60,222 nt of DNA from Pedobacter kyonggii (GTDB taxonomy: Bacteria; Bacteroidota; Bacteroidia; Sphingobacteriales; Sphingobacteriaceae), in NCBI RefSeq assembly GCF_004310665.1, contig NZ_SIXF01000034.1, positions 1-60,222 of the forward strand, written 5' to 3'. Shown here piece by piece: positions 9,889 through 18,966 of this stretch. The stretch's first letter is position 1, and each line of letters opens with the position of its first letter. The notes beneath the pieces were generated by a model. It was not told the DNA's origin and made no database searches. It saw only the letters and a program-made list of their open reading frames with translations. Made by a program: the position numbers and the translations under genes.

Positions 9889-10089
9889 AAGGATAAGATA
9901 TGTTTTGTATCAAAGCCCAATATTAGGGTGACCAGGCTTCTTAAACATAAATTTAATGTTATGATTAGGTTAAACCAATACATAAATGTGTATCAATTTT
10001 ATAACAGAATAGTGATTTTGGCAGCTGGTTTTGCCGATACAATTTTGGCAATTTCAAAACAATTTAGGTGTAGCAGCGATTATCATAAT

Positions 10090-10530
10090 ATGAAACTACT
10101 CAAATCCTTACTCGCGGGCTTCGCTGGTGCCGGAGCATTAAATATATTGCACGAAAGTGTAAGACGGATTGATCCAGATGCACCTAGAATTGATCTTTTA
10201 GGCGAACAAGCACTGTCAAAATCGATGAAAAGTTTAAATCTTGAAACGCCAAGTGGAAACAATCTTTACCTTGCAACTCTTGCCGGCGATATTGTGAGCA
10301 ATGGTTTATATTATAGTGCTATAGGCTTTGGCAGCAAAAAAAATATTTATATAAAGGGTGCGTTAGCAGGACTTACAGCAGGCCTAGGGGCTATAAATAT
10401 TCCCGATAAAATGGATTTGGACGATACGCCAGTAACCCATACGAATAAGACAAAAATATTAACCGTAGCTTGGTATGTTATTGGCGGCCTAGTAACTGCA
10501 GCTGTTCTTAGCCGTTTACAACGGGCTTAA
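10090..10530 (+). CDS. Small conserved-type membrane protein, unknown function
   Basis: The 146-residue product starts MKLLKSLLAGFAGAGALNILHE, a glycine-rich hydrophobic helix. It contains a second hydrophobic segment (YYSAIGFGSK ... GALAGLTAGLGAINIP) and a third near the C-terminus (VAWYVIGGLVTAAVLSRL), so it is probably an inner-membrane protein with about three segments. An upstream in-frame GTG at 9928 would add 54 residues with no family feel; the ATG at 10090 gives a natural membrane N-terminus. I do not know the function. Confidence 0.6.
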   Translation: MKLLKSLLAGFAGAGALNILHESVRRIDPDAPRIDLLGEQALSKSMKSLNLETPSGNNLYLATLAGDIVSNGLYYSAIGFGSKKNIYIKGALAGLTAGLGAINIPDKMDLDDTPVTHTNKTKILTVAWYVIGGLVTAAVLSRLQRA

Positions 10531-10619
10531 TAAGATGAAAACGCATTCCCCGTCTGTGCCCCAACAGAAAGAAAAACAACTAATTTCTTCGTATTCAATA
10601 CTTGACAAAAGCCAACTTG

Positions 10620-10643
10620 AAGGTCTGTGAGGACACAGACCTT
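10620..10643. repeat. Hairpin repeat copy 1 (AAGGTCTGT / ACAGACCTT)
   Basis: A perfect 9-bp stem with the same arms recurs at 10789-10811, 170 bp away. This copy has no T-run and sits in the 290-bp space after the small membrane protein gene, which also holds a TTCGACGAGCTCAGAC piece and a CCGTG-rich repeat at 10725-10750 related to 26764-26789. Confidence 0.6.
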
Positions 10644-10781
10644 GGTGAAGAAAACTTGCTTTTAGGTCTTCGACGAGCTCAGACGGATAATACTATTCAA
10701 AATAATAAAAATCAAGTGCACCTGTTCCGTGCTTTCCGTGTTTCCGTGGCAAAAACAAACTACCAATCCAGAAAATACAAA

Positions 10782-10811
10782 AAACAAAAAGGTCTGTGGG
10801 ATACAGACCTT
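10782..10811 (-). terminator. Terminator downstream of the LysE-like gene
   Basis: On the minus strand, 10 bp after the stop, AAGGTCTGT-ATCCC-ACAGACCTT forms a 9-bp hairpin followed by TTTGTTTTTTG. This fits an intrinsic terminator and is a second copy of the hairpin at 10620. Confidence 0.65.
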
Positions 10812-10820
10812 GGATTAGAT

Positions 10821-11474
10821 TTATAGAATAACGATTGCCTGTTTTATGACCAGATAGGCCGCCAATGCGAACAAAAATATCGCTATCGATTTATTGATAA
10901 TTAAACTACTCAGGGCAAATTTCTCCTGAATATAAGTGGCAAAATGCGCATATAAGTAAAGTGCGAGTGTAGAACCAACGCCCGAGCCCAAACTAAAAAT
11001 CACTAATGAAAGGTAATCCGTTTCAATCCATTGGTGTAAAATTACATAATTGCCAAAAAACAGCCAGAACGGAATCTGAACAGGGTTTAGCACCCCTAAA
11101 ATCAATCCATATAAAACGCTTCCACTGCGCTTATCTTCTTTAGTATTATTTGTTTTAGGCACTTTTTTCCTGTTCTTCCAGGTAATGGTACCCATCACCA
11201 AAAACATCACGATCATAAAACAATCGACTAAAGTACTTAAACGCACTTCACTTACCGCTTCGTTCGGATTGATATCGCTCATGGCCCAGCGGGCAAAACG
11301 CATCATCCCAAAGGTAAAAAACACTTCTACACAAGAGAAGGAAAGAATAAAGTACCAAACCTGCCGCATCCCCTTGTTAATAGCGAGCTGTGCAACGGTG
11401 AGATTAATGTTACCCGGGGGGATATAGCCCATGGCATTGAGAATGATGCCTATGAAAAACGTTAGAAAAAGCAT
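10821..11474 (-). CDS. LysE/RhtB-family exporter-like membrane protein
   Basis: The 217-residue protein is mostly hydrophobic with about six transmembrane segments. It has the LysE-type N-terminal signature (IILNAMGYIPPGNINLTVAQLAINKG), where a P-P/G-P turn precedes the first loop, and the central SVLYGLILGVLNPVQIPFWLFF segment that parallels the family's second G-x-x-NP motif. Members export amino acids or small solutes; the substrate here cannot be assigned. It ends 8 bp before uvrA on the same strand order (uvrA lies upstream), so it may be read through from uvrA. Confidence 0.75.
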   Translation of the reverse strand: MLFLTFFIGIILNAMGYIPPGNINLTVAQLAINKGMRQVWYFILSFSCVEVFFTFGMMRFARWAMSDINPNEAVSEVRLSTLVDCFMIVMFLVMGTITWKNRKKVPKTNNTKEDKRSGSVLYGLILGVLNPVQIPFWLFFGNYVILHQWIETDYLSLVIFSLGSGVGSTLALYLYAHFATYIQEKFALSSLIINKSIAIFLFALAAYLVIKQAIVIL

Positions 11475-11482
11475 TGCCGAAA

Positions 11483-14296
11483 TTATGGATTTAAATTTAA
11501 ATGCGATGCTAAATATTTTCCGGTGTACGATTTTTCTACCTTAGCTAAATCTTCGGGTATACCTTCAAATACCACCTGACCGCCGCCATCGCCTCCTTCT
11601 GGGCCGATGTCAATTACCCAATCGGCACATTTAATCATGTCCATATTGTGTTCGATCACCAAAATCGTGTTTCCTTGTTCGATCAAGGTATTCAGTGCTT
11701 TTAATAGTTTTTTAATATCATGAAAATGCAGACCAGTAGTAGGCTCATCGAAAATGAAGAGCGTTTTATTTGCATTGTTACCTTTAATCAGGAAAGAAGC
11801 AAGTTTAATACGCTGCGCCTCACCACCCGATAAGGTATTAGAAGATTGACCTAAATGCACATAGCCCAGACCTACATCAACCAACGGATTTAATTTATTG
11901 AGGATCTTTTGTTCATCTTTAAAAAATTCTACAGCCTCTTCAATAGTCATATCCAAAATCTCGGATACATTTTTCTCTTTATAGGTTACATCTAAAACCT
12001 GCTGCTTAAAACGTTTACCGTTACAGGCTTCGCAAGGCAGGTAAATATCGGCCATAAACTGCATTTCGATCTTCACCTCGCCCTCACCCTGACAAACATC
12101 GCAGCGGCCACCTTCTACGTTGAAAGAGAAAGCAGCTGGTTTTAAGCCTGCAGCTTTTGCCGATGCCAGGCCCGAAAATAAGGCACGGATATCATCCCAG
12201 GCTTTAACATAAGTAACCGGATTGGAACGGCTCGAACGGCCAATCGGGTTCTGATCCACCATTTCTACAGCACTTACCAGATCGTAATTGCCAAAAATGC
12301 CATCATAAGCACCCGTTTGCTCACCAGCGTAGTTGCCAATTGCCTTTTGCAGTGCAGGATATAAGATTTTTTTAACCAAACTGGTTTTACCCGATCCTGA
12401 AACGCCACTTACTGCAGTAAAAACACCTAAAGGAAACTTCACATCAATATTCTGCAGATTGTTTTCCCTTGCTCCTTTAATCAGGATGTGATCTTTCCAC
12501 TTACGGCGTTTATCCGGAATGGCAATTTTTTCTATTCCCGATAGGTAACGGCCCGTTAAGCTGTTTTTATCTTTTAAAATCTCCTCGTAATTACCACTAA
12601 AAACCAAATTACCACCATGGGTACCAGCCTCAGGGCCGATATCGATAATGTAATCAGCTGCACGCATCATTTCTTCTTCGTGCTCTACCACCAAAACGGT
12701 ATTGCCTACATTACGGAGCGAAATCAATACTTCGATCAGTTTATTGGTATCACGTGGGTGCAGACCGATGCTTGGTTCGTCCAAAACGTAAATGGACCCC
12801 ACCAAGCTACTTCCTAATGAAGTGGCCAGGTTAATCCTTTGCGATTCTCCACCCGAAAGCGTATTCGATAAACGGTTTAAGGTAAGGTAACCTAAACCCA
12901 CATTGTTTAAATAAAGGAAACGGTTATCAATCTCTGCCAATAAACGTTTGGCAATTTTGGTATCGTTGGCATTTAATTTCAGCTCGTTAAAGAAAACCAG
13001 CGCTTTTGCCAATGGCATCAGCACCACATCGATAATCGATTTTTCAGCAATCTTTACATAAGATGCGTCCTTACGCAAACGCGAGCCCTTACAATCAGGA
13101 CAGGTGGTTTTGCCGCGGTAACGTGATAACATTACCCGGTACTGAATTTTGTAAGTCTGCTCTTCCAGTTCTTTGAAAAAAGCATCAAGGCCTGCAAAAT
13201 ATTTATTTCCTGTCCAAAGCAAGCGTTGCTCTGTTTCTGTTAAGGCACTATAAGGCCGGTGAATGGGAAAATCGAATTTTGGGGCAGCTTTAATAAAATT
13301 CTGCAACCATACATTCATTTTTTCGCCACGCCAAGGCGCAATGGCATTATCGTAAATACTTTTGCTCTTATCAGGAATAACCAGATCTTCATCAATGCCG
13401 ATTACGTTTCCATAACCTTCACAACGTTTGCACGCACCATAAGGGTTATTGAAAGAGAAAAAGTTCGGCGTAGGTTCTTCAAATTTTATTCCATCCAGTT
13501 CAAACCTGTCGCTAAAATGTTTCGTTGTGCCCTGGGCTTCTACATAACAATCGCCTTTACCTTCAAAAAAAGCAGTCTGTGCCGAATCGGCCAATCTGCT
13601 TAATGTTTCTTCTTCCTGGTTGGTTACAATACGGTCGATCAGGATCTGAACGGTCTTATCATCTGTAAGTTCTGCATCTTTAAAATCAGCATCGTCTAAA
13701 ACTGCTTCTATTTTTTCGATTTTATCATTAATCAGAACCCGTAAAAATCCTTTCTGTAATAAAATAGCCAGTTCTTCCTTAATCGTACGGTTATTGTGCG
13801 GGTACAAAGGACAAAAAATCGTAACCGTTGTATCCTCTGGCATTGCATTTACATAATCTACCACCGTACTTACCGAATCCTTTTTTACTTCTTTGCCCGA
13901 AACAGGCGAAATGGTTTTACCGATACGCGAGAAAAGCAGTTTCAGGTAATCGTAAATTTCGGTCGAGGTACCAACGGTAGAACGTGGGTTGGAAGTAATA
14001 ACCTTTTGTTCGATGGCAATTGCCGGAGCAATACCTTTAATATAATCAACATCGGGTTTATTCATCCGGCCCATAAACTGGCGGGCATAAGAAGATAAAC
14101 TTTCTACATATCGGCGTTGCCCCTCTGCATATAAAGTATCAAAAGCAAGCGAAGATTTCCCCGAACCAGACATACCTGTTACCACCACAAGTTTGTTTTT
14201 TGGAATGGCAACATCGATGTTTTTTAGGTTGTGCACACGGGCACCTTTTATGATAATATTTTTATGCGGATTTTTTTCGGCCTCTTTTTTGCTCAT
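11483..14296 (-). CDS. uvrA: Excinuclease ABC subunit A
   Basis: UvrA is the damage-sensing ATPase of nucleotide excision repair that loads UvrB at lesions. The 937-residue protein has a first Walker A (GMSGSGKSS, near residue 40) followed by the family-specific [14 protein letters not shown]. Then come the UvrB-binding/insertion region with zinc ligands (CKRCEGYGN and CPDCKGSR), the first ABC signature [12 protein letters not shown] (near 477) and [11 protein letters not shown]. The second half has Walker [10 protein letters not shown] (near 632), the C-terminal zinc finger CDVCQGEGE ... CEACNGKRF, signature [12 protein letters not shown] and [11 protein letters not shown]. Every catalytic element is intact and length is standard. 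The ATG at 14296 is clear. Confidence 0.97.
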   Translation of the reverse strand: MSKKEAEKNPHKNIIIKGARVHNLKNIDVAIPKNKLVVVTGMSGSGKSSLAFDTLYAEGQRRYVESLSSYARQFMGRMNKPDVDYIKGIAPAIAIEQKVITSNPRSTVGTSTEIYDYLKLLFSRIGKTISPVSGKEVKKDSVSTVVDYVNAMPEDTTVTIFCPLYPHNNRTIKEELAILLQKGFLRVLINDKIEKIEAVLDDADFKDAELTDDKTVQILIDRIVTNQEEETLSRLADSAQTAFFEGKGDCYVEAQGTTKHFSDRFELDGIKFEEPTPNFFSFNNPYGACKRCEGYGNVIGIDEDLVIPDKSKSIYDNAIAPWRGEKMNVWLQNFIKAAPKFDFPIHRPYSALTETEQRLLWTGNKYFAGLDAFFKELEEQTYKIQYRVMLSRYRGKTTCPDCKGSRLRKDASYVKIAEKSIIDVVLMPLAKALVFFNELKLNANDTKIAKRLLAEIDNRFLYLNNVGLGYLTLNRLSNTLSGGESQRINLATSLGSSLVGSIYVLDEPSIGLHPRDTNKLIEVLISLRNVGNTVLVVEHEEEMMRAADYIIDIGPEAGTHGGNLVFSGNYEEILKDKNSLTGRYLSGIEKIAIPDKRRKWKDHILIKGARENNLQNIDVKFPLGVFTAVSGVSGSGKTSLVKKILYPALQKAIGNYAGEQTGAYDGIFGNYDLVSAVEMVDQNPIGRSSRSNPVTYVKAWDDIRALFSGLASAKAAGLKPAAFSFNVEGGRCDVCQGEGEVKIEMQFMADIYLPCEACNGKRFKQQVLDVTYKEKNVSEILDMTIEEAVEFFKDEQKILNKLNPLVDVGLGYVHLGQSSNTLSGGEAQRIKLASFLIKGNNANKTLFIFDEPTTGLHFHDIKKLLKALNTLIEQGNTILVIEHNMDMIKCADWVIDIGPEGGDGGGQVVFEGIPEDLAKVEKSYTGKYLASHLNLNP

Positions 14297-14354
14297 GTAT
14301 GGTAACGAATATAAATGTATAACCCCAGAATGTTGTTAGGGTTTTAAGAACATA

Positions 14355-14362
14355 CAAAAATA
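14355..14362 (-). promoter_or_regulatory. Candidate -7 promoter element for uvrA
   Basis: On the minus strand this reads TATTTTTG, an exact TAnnTTTG match that would leave a leader of about 50 nt. No -33 box is obvious, and no LexA-type palindrome is seen nearby. Confidence 0.4.
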
Positions 14363-14555
14363 GGGTACTGAGACGGTTAATTTATTTTTTAACATTTTAT
14401 TTTTTGTTTTTTGATAAAAAAATAACTTTCTTTGAACATTAACAACCTCAAAACCAAACTAACACATTCAAAAAACATAGGAGAGCAGCTATAGAAATTA
14501 AACATCTACAAATTAATTTTTAGCAAATAGTACGGGATTTAGTGTAGGTAAACCT

Positions 14556-15140
14556 ATGAATTTACAATCATATAATGATCAGGACCTGGTAAAGGTATAT
14601 ATTACCGGGAACGAGAATGGATTGCAGGAACTTTTAAGAAGACATAAAAGTAAAATTTATACCTCTATCTACTTATTGGTTAAAGACCAATATCTGGCGG
14701 AGGATATTTTTCAGGATGCTTTTATAAAAGTAATTAACACCCTGCGGTCGGGAAGATATAACGAAGAAGGCAAGTTTTTGCCTTGGGTAATGCGTATTGC
14801 GCATAACCTGGTGATCGATTATTTCAGAAAAGAAAAGAGAACACCAATCATCACCAGTGCTGATGGAATGGATGTATTCAATATGCTACACTTTTATGAT
14901 GAGAGCGCAGAAGATAAAATGCTTCGCGACCAGACCCATAAAGATTTAAAAGCAATGATCCATTTATTGCCTGATGAGCAGAAAGAAGTGCTCCTCATGC
15001 GCCATTATGCAGATTTAAGCTTTAAAGAGATAGCAGATTTAACCGATGTAAGCATCAACACAGCATTAGGCCGTATGCGTTATGCATTGAGTAATTTGCG
15101 TAAAATGCTTAAAACAAAGGAGATGACCTATAAAGGGTAG
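14556..15140 (+). CDS. ECF-type RNA polymerase sigma factor
   Basis: The 194-residue protein has the two ECF domains. Region 2 covers about residues 20-90, with DQYLAEDIFQDAFIKVI and the -10-melting stretch FLPWVMRIAHNLVIDYFRK. Region 4 covers about residues 130-185, with LPDEQKEVLLMRHYADLSFKEIAD and the recognition helix VSINTALGRMRYALSNLRK. The acidic linker between them is short. No FecR-like anti-sigma factor or STN-containing SusC sits beside it. Instead a 64-residue acidic protein follows 88 bp downstream. This resembles Bacteroidota ECF factors used for general rather than glycan-specific control, but targets are unknown. Confidence 0.93.
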   Translation: MNLQSYNDQDLVKVYITGNENGLQELLRRHKSKIYTSIYLLVKDQYLAEDIFQDAFIKVINTLRSGRYNEEGKFLPWVMRIAHNLVIDYFRKEKRTPIITSADGMDVFNMLHFYDESAEDKMLRDQTHKDLKAMIHLLPDEQKEVLLMRHYADLSFKEIADLTDVSINTALGRMRYALSNLRKMLKTKEMTYKG

Positions 15141-15228
15141 TGAAATTGTTACATATTTTTTTTTAGGGGTTGAAATAAAGCATCTGAACTATCGTTAAGT
15201 TTATAAAACTTATCACATTTAGTTGCTT

Positions 15229-15423
15229 ATGACAAAAACCTCTACATCAAAAACAAATGTAAATTTACCTACACCTAACATGTTTCAGCCTAGAACTGAT
15301 ATTGAATCTGACGCAGAAATCGACTTATTTTATGATCAAATAAAAGGTAAGTTAGATAGACTGGCTAAAAATCCTCAAGATGAAACCATCAACAAGATTT
15401 TAGCTTACAGCAGAGCAAAGTAG
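15229..15423 (+). CDS. Small hypothetical protein following the sigma factor
   Basis: This 64-residue acidic protein starts at the ATG at 15229; the TTG two codons earlier is a weaker choice. The N-terminal third is Thr/Ser/Lys-rich and probably disordered (MTKTSTSKTNVNLPTPN). The rest forms a likely amphipathic helix pair (EIDLFYDQIKGKLDRLAKN, DETINKILAYSRAK). There is no signal or membrane segment. It lies between the sigma gene and a strong terminator, so it is probably the last gene of that transcript and may act with the sigma factor. That link is inference. Confidence 0.65.
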   Translation: MTKTSTSKTNVNLPTPNMFQPRTDIESDAEIDLFYDQIKGKLDRLAKNPQDETINKILAYSRAK

Positions 15424-15441
15424 AAAATCTTTACATGAGCC

Positions 15442-15478
15442 AAAAAGCTTGTTCCACAGGGTGGGGCAAGCTTTTTTT
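15442..15478 (+). terminator. Strong intrinsic terminator
   Basis: AAAAAGCTTG and CAAGCTTTTT form a perfect 10-bp stem around a 15-nt loop, ending in a run of seven T. It closes the sigma-factor transcript. Confidence 0.85.
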
Positions 15479-15601
15479 ATTTTATGGGGCAGAAAATAAA
15501 AAGATTGAGATGGATAAAGATTCTACTGCAGCCTTTTCTAGCTAAAACTACTTTTAATAATTTTCTGTTTATTATATCATTAAAAATGCTTCTACCCCGA
15601 A

Positions 15602-15886
15602 ATAAACAAATATGAAATTAAATCAAATTGTCATTATCAAACCAAAGATGGACAAACCGCTGTTGATGTAAATATACAAAACGAAACGATCTGGCTAACC
15701 CAGGCCCAAATGGTTAATTTATTTAAAAGAGATCAATCAGTTATTTCAAGGCATATTAGTAATATTTTTAAAGAAGAAGAATTAGATAAAAAAAGCAATA
15801 TGCATTTTATGCATACTGCAAATTCTGACAAACCAGTAGCTGCTCTTACATATGCATATAATGGCCTAATTTTTACAATCCCCTAA
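15602..15886 (+). pseudogene. RhuM-family (virulence RhuM) N-terminal relic
   Basis: One frame reads NKYEIKSN then YQTKDGQTAVDVNIQNETIW, LTQAQMVNLFKRDQSVISRH, ISNIFKEEELDKKSN and HTANSDKPVA. This is the conserved start of RhuM-type proteins with their helix-turn-helix-like LTQAQM segment. The codon where an initiator is expected is ATA (15602-15604), and after DKPVA, where the family continues with FYNLD...SVGYRV, the frame turns into unrelated sequence and stops at 15886. RhuM proteins are usually over 300 residues, so less than a third remains. It lies between a terminator and the MFS promoter and is very likely dead. Confidence 0.75.
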
Positions 15887-15898
15887 AACAAAAAGCCT

Positions 15899-15927
15899 TA
15901 CCTTTGCATAGTGTAAATTTAACACTA
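15899..15927 (+). promoter_or_regulatory. Promoter and palindromic operator candidate of the MFS gene
   Basis: TACCTTTG (15899-15906) matches TAnnTTTG exactly. Directly downstream, TAGTGT and ACACTA form an inverted repeat around AAATTTA (15909-15927), placed over the probable transcription start, 9-27 bp before the ATG. Such a position suits repression by a small DNA-binding regulator, for example of the HxlR or MarR type. No regulator gene is adjacent, so the partner is unknown. Confidence 0.5.
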
Positions 15928-15935
15928 AGTACGCT

Positions 15936-17120
15936 ATGAACAAGAACTTGCTCCCACTCACTTTAGGTGGTTTAGGCATCGGGATAACAGAATTTGTTAT
16001 GATGGGCCTGCTACCCGATATCTCAAAAGATTTAGCAGTAACCATTCCGCAGGCAGGGCATCTAATTTCTGCATATGCTTTAGGCGTAGTAATTGGCGCA
16101 CCCTTATTGATCATGATTGCCGGCAAATATCCACCAAAAATGATATTGATTGCTTTGATGATCATGTTCACGGTGTTTAATGCCTTCTCTGCATTCGCAC
16201 CTACTTTTAATACCCTGTTTATTGCCCGGTTACTTTCTGGTTTACCACACGGTGCATTTTTTGGCGTGGGGTCGGTAGTGGCCAGCAGAATAGCCGAAAA
16301 GGGAAAAGCAGCTCAAGCCGTATCGCTTATGTTTATGGGCTTAACCATCGCCAATATTGTTGGGGTGCCATTGGGTACCTTCATCGGTCACAATTTCTCT
16401 TGGAGGATTTCTTTTGCCGTTGTTGTATTTGTTGGCCTGGTTACTTTGCTGAGTTTAAAATTATGGTTACCAGCTTTGGAAGCCACAAAAAACCGCGATT
16501 TAAAAGCCGAACTAAGTTTCTTCAAAAAAAGAGAAGCCTGGATTATCATTTTTATGATCTCGATTGGAACGGGTGGATTATTTACCTGGTACAGTTATAT
16601 CGCCCCTTTAATGACAGATGTTGCAGGCTTTTCGCCTAATGCGGTAACCTATATATTAATGTTGGCGGGTATAGGCATGTTATGTGGTAATTATATCGGT
16701 GGTATACTGGCCGATAAATTTTCACCAGCAAAAGCATCAGCAGCCTTATTACTAACCATGGTAATTACCCTAACCATTGTTCACTTCGTATCAGCAAGTC
16801 AGCCATTGGCTTTAATTATGACTTTTGTTACCGGCGCCGTAGCTTTTGCGTTGGCAGCCCCAATCCAGATGTTAATGATCCAGAGTGCCAAAGGCTCCGA
16901 AATGCTGGCAGCATCTGCAAGTCAGGCCAGTTTTAATATTGGTAATGCTTTAGGCGCATTCTTCGGTGGGCTCCCGTTAGTGTACGGTTTCGATTATACT
17001 TCGCCAGCTTATGTTGGTGCGGCTATGGCTTTGGTTGGTGCTTTTTTTGCCTTCTGGTTGATTAAAAGTAATCAAGGCGTAACTGAAGAAGTTAAAGTGC
17101 CAGCTACCTCTTTTCACTAA
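15936..17120 (+). CDS. MFS transporter of the AraJ/YdhP (drug/sugar efflux) type
   Basis: The 394-residue protein is a 12-helix major facilitator. It starts NKNLLPLTLGGLGIGITEFVMMGLLPDI, typical of the AraJ/YdhP group. It carries the family's G-x-x-x-G-P-rich motif C region (AYALGVVIGAPLLIMIAGKYPP), the loop 4 stretch ARLLSGLPHGAFFGVGSVVA, and a symmetrical second half beginning after the central charged loop KNRDLKAELSFFKKREAW. Members of this group export sugars, arabinose-like compounds or drugs by proton antiport. The substrate is not predictable. Its own promoter and operator-like palindrome suggest single-gene induction. Confidence 0.88.
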   Translation: MNKNLLPLTLGGLGIGITEFVMMGLLPDISKDLAVTIPQAGHLISAYALGVVIGAPLLIMIAGKYPPKMILIALMIMFTVFNAFSAFAPTFNTLFIARLLSGLPHGAFFGVGSVVASRIAEKGKAAQAVSLMFMGLTIANIVGVPLGTFIGHNFSWRISFAVVVFVGLVTLLSLKLWLPALEATKNRDLKAELSFFKKREAWIIIFMISIGTGGLFTWYSYIAPLMTDVAGFSPNAVTYILMLAGIGMLCGNYIGGILADKFSPAKASAALLLTMVITLTIVHFVSASQPLALIMTFVTGAVAFALAAPIQMLMIQSAKGSEMLAASASQASFNIGNALGAFFGGLPLVYGFDYTSPAYVGAAMALVGAFFAFWLIKSNQGVTEEVKVPATSFH

Positions 17121-17295
17121 TTTTTATTTGGAAAACAAAGGTTAGTACAAGTAAAAATTTCAGTCCTGCTGTCCGCTAAAGCCTCGCAGAAAAAGCTCGG
17201 GCTACCGCTTCCATCAGGTTTATAATGAAAGGTCATTGCGATGCTTAAAACCCAACATACTAAAAATTGGATCGCCTAGCTAAAGCCCTTTATGC

Positions 17296-17886
17296 CTAAT
17301 ACCTGTGGCCTCCTTTATCTTTCAACCTGCCTACTACCAGACCTAGGGATATTCCATAAAAAGATTGCAGATTGTTCAGGTTTGCCGAAAAACCAGCAGT
17401 AACAGCCGCTGTCCTATCCAAGTACAGTTCATATTTCATTTCGAGCGGTAAACCGACCGTTTTTCTTCTGATCCTTTCATACACTTTATTACTGAAAAGG
17501 CATCCGCCCGGCCTGTCACAATCGTTATACAGGAATGCACCGGCGCTTACCTGATCAACCAAAGAAACCCCTGCACCAAACTTAACATAATGGTAACGGT
17601 TAAAAGTATAACTTTTGCCTGCTAAAACACCAACGTCAGCAATATGTGGTTCTGGCAAACCGCCGAAAAAAATCCTGATACGTTCTACAGCTGATGTTTT
17701 AAGCGAGATATAATTACTTCTTTTCTGCAGATAAAAATCTGCAGCTCCATACAACCGTCTGTTTCCCCCACCGCCCAGACTAAAGCCAAGGCCAAAATAG
17801 ATTTTCCTTTTTTGGTGTAAGGTATCCTGCTGTGCCAAGGCATCTACAAACAGTGGCAAACAAAAGCATATCAATAAATACTTCAT
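17296..17886 (-). CDS. Secreted protein, probable small outer-membrane beta barrel
   Basis: The 196-residue product has a signal peptide (MKYLLICFCLPLFVDALAQQ) followed by alternating polar and apolar strands with glycine and aromatic turns (KIYFGLGFSLGGGGNRRLYG, YVKFGAGVSLVDQVSAGAF, LEMKYELYL, AVTAGFSANLNNLQSFYGIS). The pattern fits an 8-strand outer-membrane barrel. Two cysteines lie in CDRPGGC, perhaps a surface-loop disulfide. No specific family is recognised. It stands 21 bp downstream of the second desaturase gene and could be read with it. Confidence 0.6.
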   Translation of the reverse strand: MKYLLICFCLPLFVDALAQQDTLHQKRKIYFGLGFSLGGGGNRRLYGAADFYLQKRSNYISLKTSAVERIRIFFGGLPEPHIADVGVLAGKSYTFNRYHYVKFGAGVSLVDQVSAGAFLYNDCDRPGGCLFSNKVYERIRRKTVGLPLEMKYELYLDRTAAVTAGFSANLNNLQSFYGISLGLVVGRLKDKGGHRY

Positions 17887-17907
17887 AACGTTTAATTTAG
17901 ATAAGGG

Positions 17908-18966
17908 CTATACAGCGGTTCCCATTCTTTTAAGCAGTTTTAAATGAGATTTTATCCCTCCTAAATAACTGGTGCAATTGGGCGTTATACCACTTTCATT
18001 TAATATTTCGTATAATATTCTACTGATCTGTGGGTAGTATACATGGTGATAATGCGGAAATAAATGATGGGCAATGTGATTGTTAAAGCCACCCAAAATA
18101 AAGTTTGCCGTTTTACTAAAAGGATGCATATCGTTGGAGCTCTTAATCTGGTTCATTAACCAGGAAGCGTTAATATAACCCTGCGCATTTGCTTTCGGAT
18201 ATTGTGTTTCCTCTACATGGTGCGTCATAAAAAATGTAAACAGTAAAAACAACGATTGGCTTAAATGCATCATCAAAAAGCCAAGCACTATTACATCCCA
18301 CTGCTGGCCAGAAAAAAGTAAGGGCAGCACTAATAATAAAATGATATAGATTGTTTTTTGAAGCACAAAAGACAGATAATACTCAAAACTCTTTTTAACC
18401 GCAAAGCCATCATTGCCAAAAAGAATCAGAAAATCTTTAATAAAAATCCAGAACAGCGAATAGGTAGTATAAGCCAATGGTGCATATAGGTGTTGGTAAG
18501 CATGAAACCAATACTGTTTACTATCGGGTACCACGCGGATCAGCTTCGATATTTTAAGGTCTGAATCATAATCTTCTACATTTGGTGCATAATGATGCGA
18601 ATTAACATGCCTCAGTTTCCAGGCTTCGGCATGCGCACCAACCAATGTATAAATAGCCACAAAGCAGATATGGTTAAGCCGCTTGCTTCTAAAAATAGTA
18701 TTGTGCGAAAAATCGTGCGAAAAATTAAAGGCAAAGAGCAACGAGATAAAACCATACCCCATAAAACAGCCTATAAAACCAATTGGGTTAACCATGCGGT
18801 ACAAAGCTAAATATGCAAAAAAGGTGAGCACGAAATACACAACGAATTTAGCGGCAATTATCCTCATAAACGCAGATTTATCAATTACCAGTTCCTGCGC
18901 TACACGTTTGTATATTGCTTTGAGCAACTGACTATCAGCTGCTACATGAATGTGTTTATCCTTCAT
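17908..18966 (-). CDS. Membrane fatty-acid desaturase (copy 2)
   Basis: The 352-residue protein has the three histidine boxes of membrane di-iron desaturases: HDFSH in NFSHDFSHNTIF, HVNSHH in LRHVNSHHYAPNVEDYDSD, and HIAHH in GGFNNHIAHHLFPHYHHVYY. Two pairs of hydrophobic segments flank them. The arrangement resembles acyl-lipid or acyl-CoA front-end/linoleoyl-type desaturases. Its start overlaps the end of the upstream paralogue by 11 bp, so the two are translationally coupled. The electron donor (ferredoxin or cytochrome b5) is not encoded nearby. The double bond position cannot be read from the sequence. Confidence 0.9.
   Translation of the reverse strand: MKDKHIHVAADSQLLKAIYKRVAQELVIDKSAFMRIIAAKFVVYFVLTFFAYLALYRMVNPIGFIGCFMGYGFISLLFAFNFSHDFSHNTIFRSKRLNHICFVAIYTLVGAHAEAWKLRHVNSHHYAPNVEDYDSDLKISKLIRVVPDSKQYWFHAYQHLYAPLAYTTYSLFWIFIKDFLILFGNDGFAVKKSFEYYLSFVLQKTIYIILLLVLPLLFSGQQWDVIVLGFLMMHLSQSLFLLFTFFMTHHVEETQYPKANAQGYINASWLMNQIKSSNDMHPFSKTANFILGGFNNHIAHHLFPHYHHVYYPQISRILYEILNESGITPNCTSYLGGIKSHLKLLKRMGTAV

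Noticed and set aside
9928-10089. GTG start extending the small membrane protein by 54 residues
   Set aside because: The added part has no family feel, while ATG 10090 gives a natural membrane N-terminus.
13259-13603. Antisense frame of 114 residues over uvrA
   Set aside because: It lies within an intact uvrA and has no family features.
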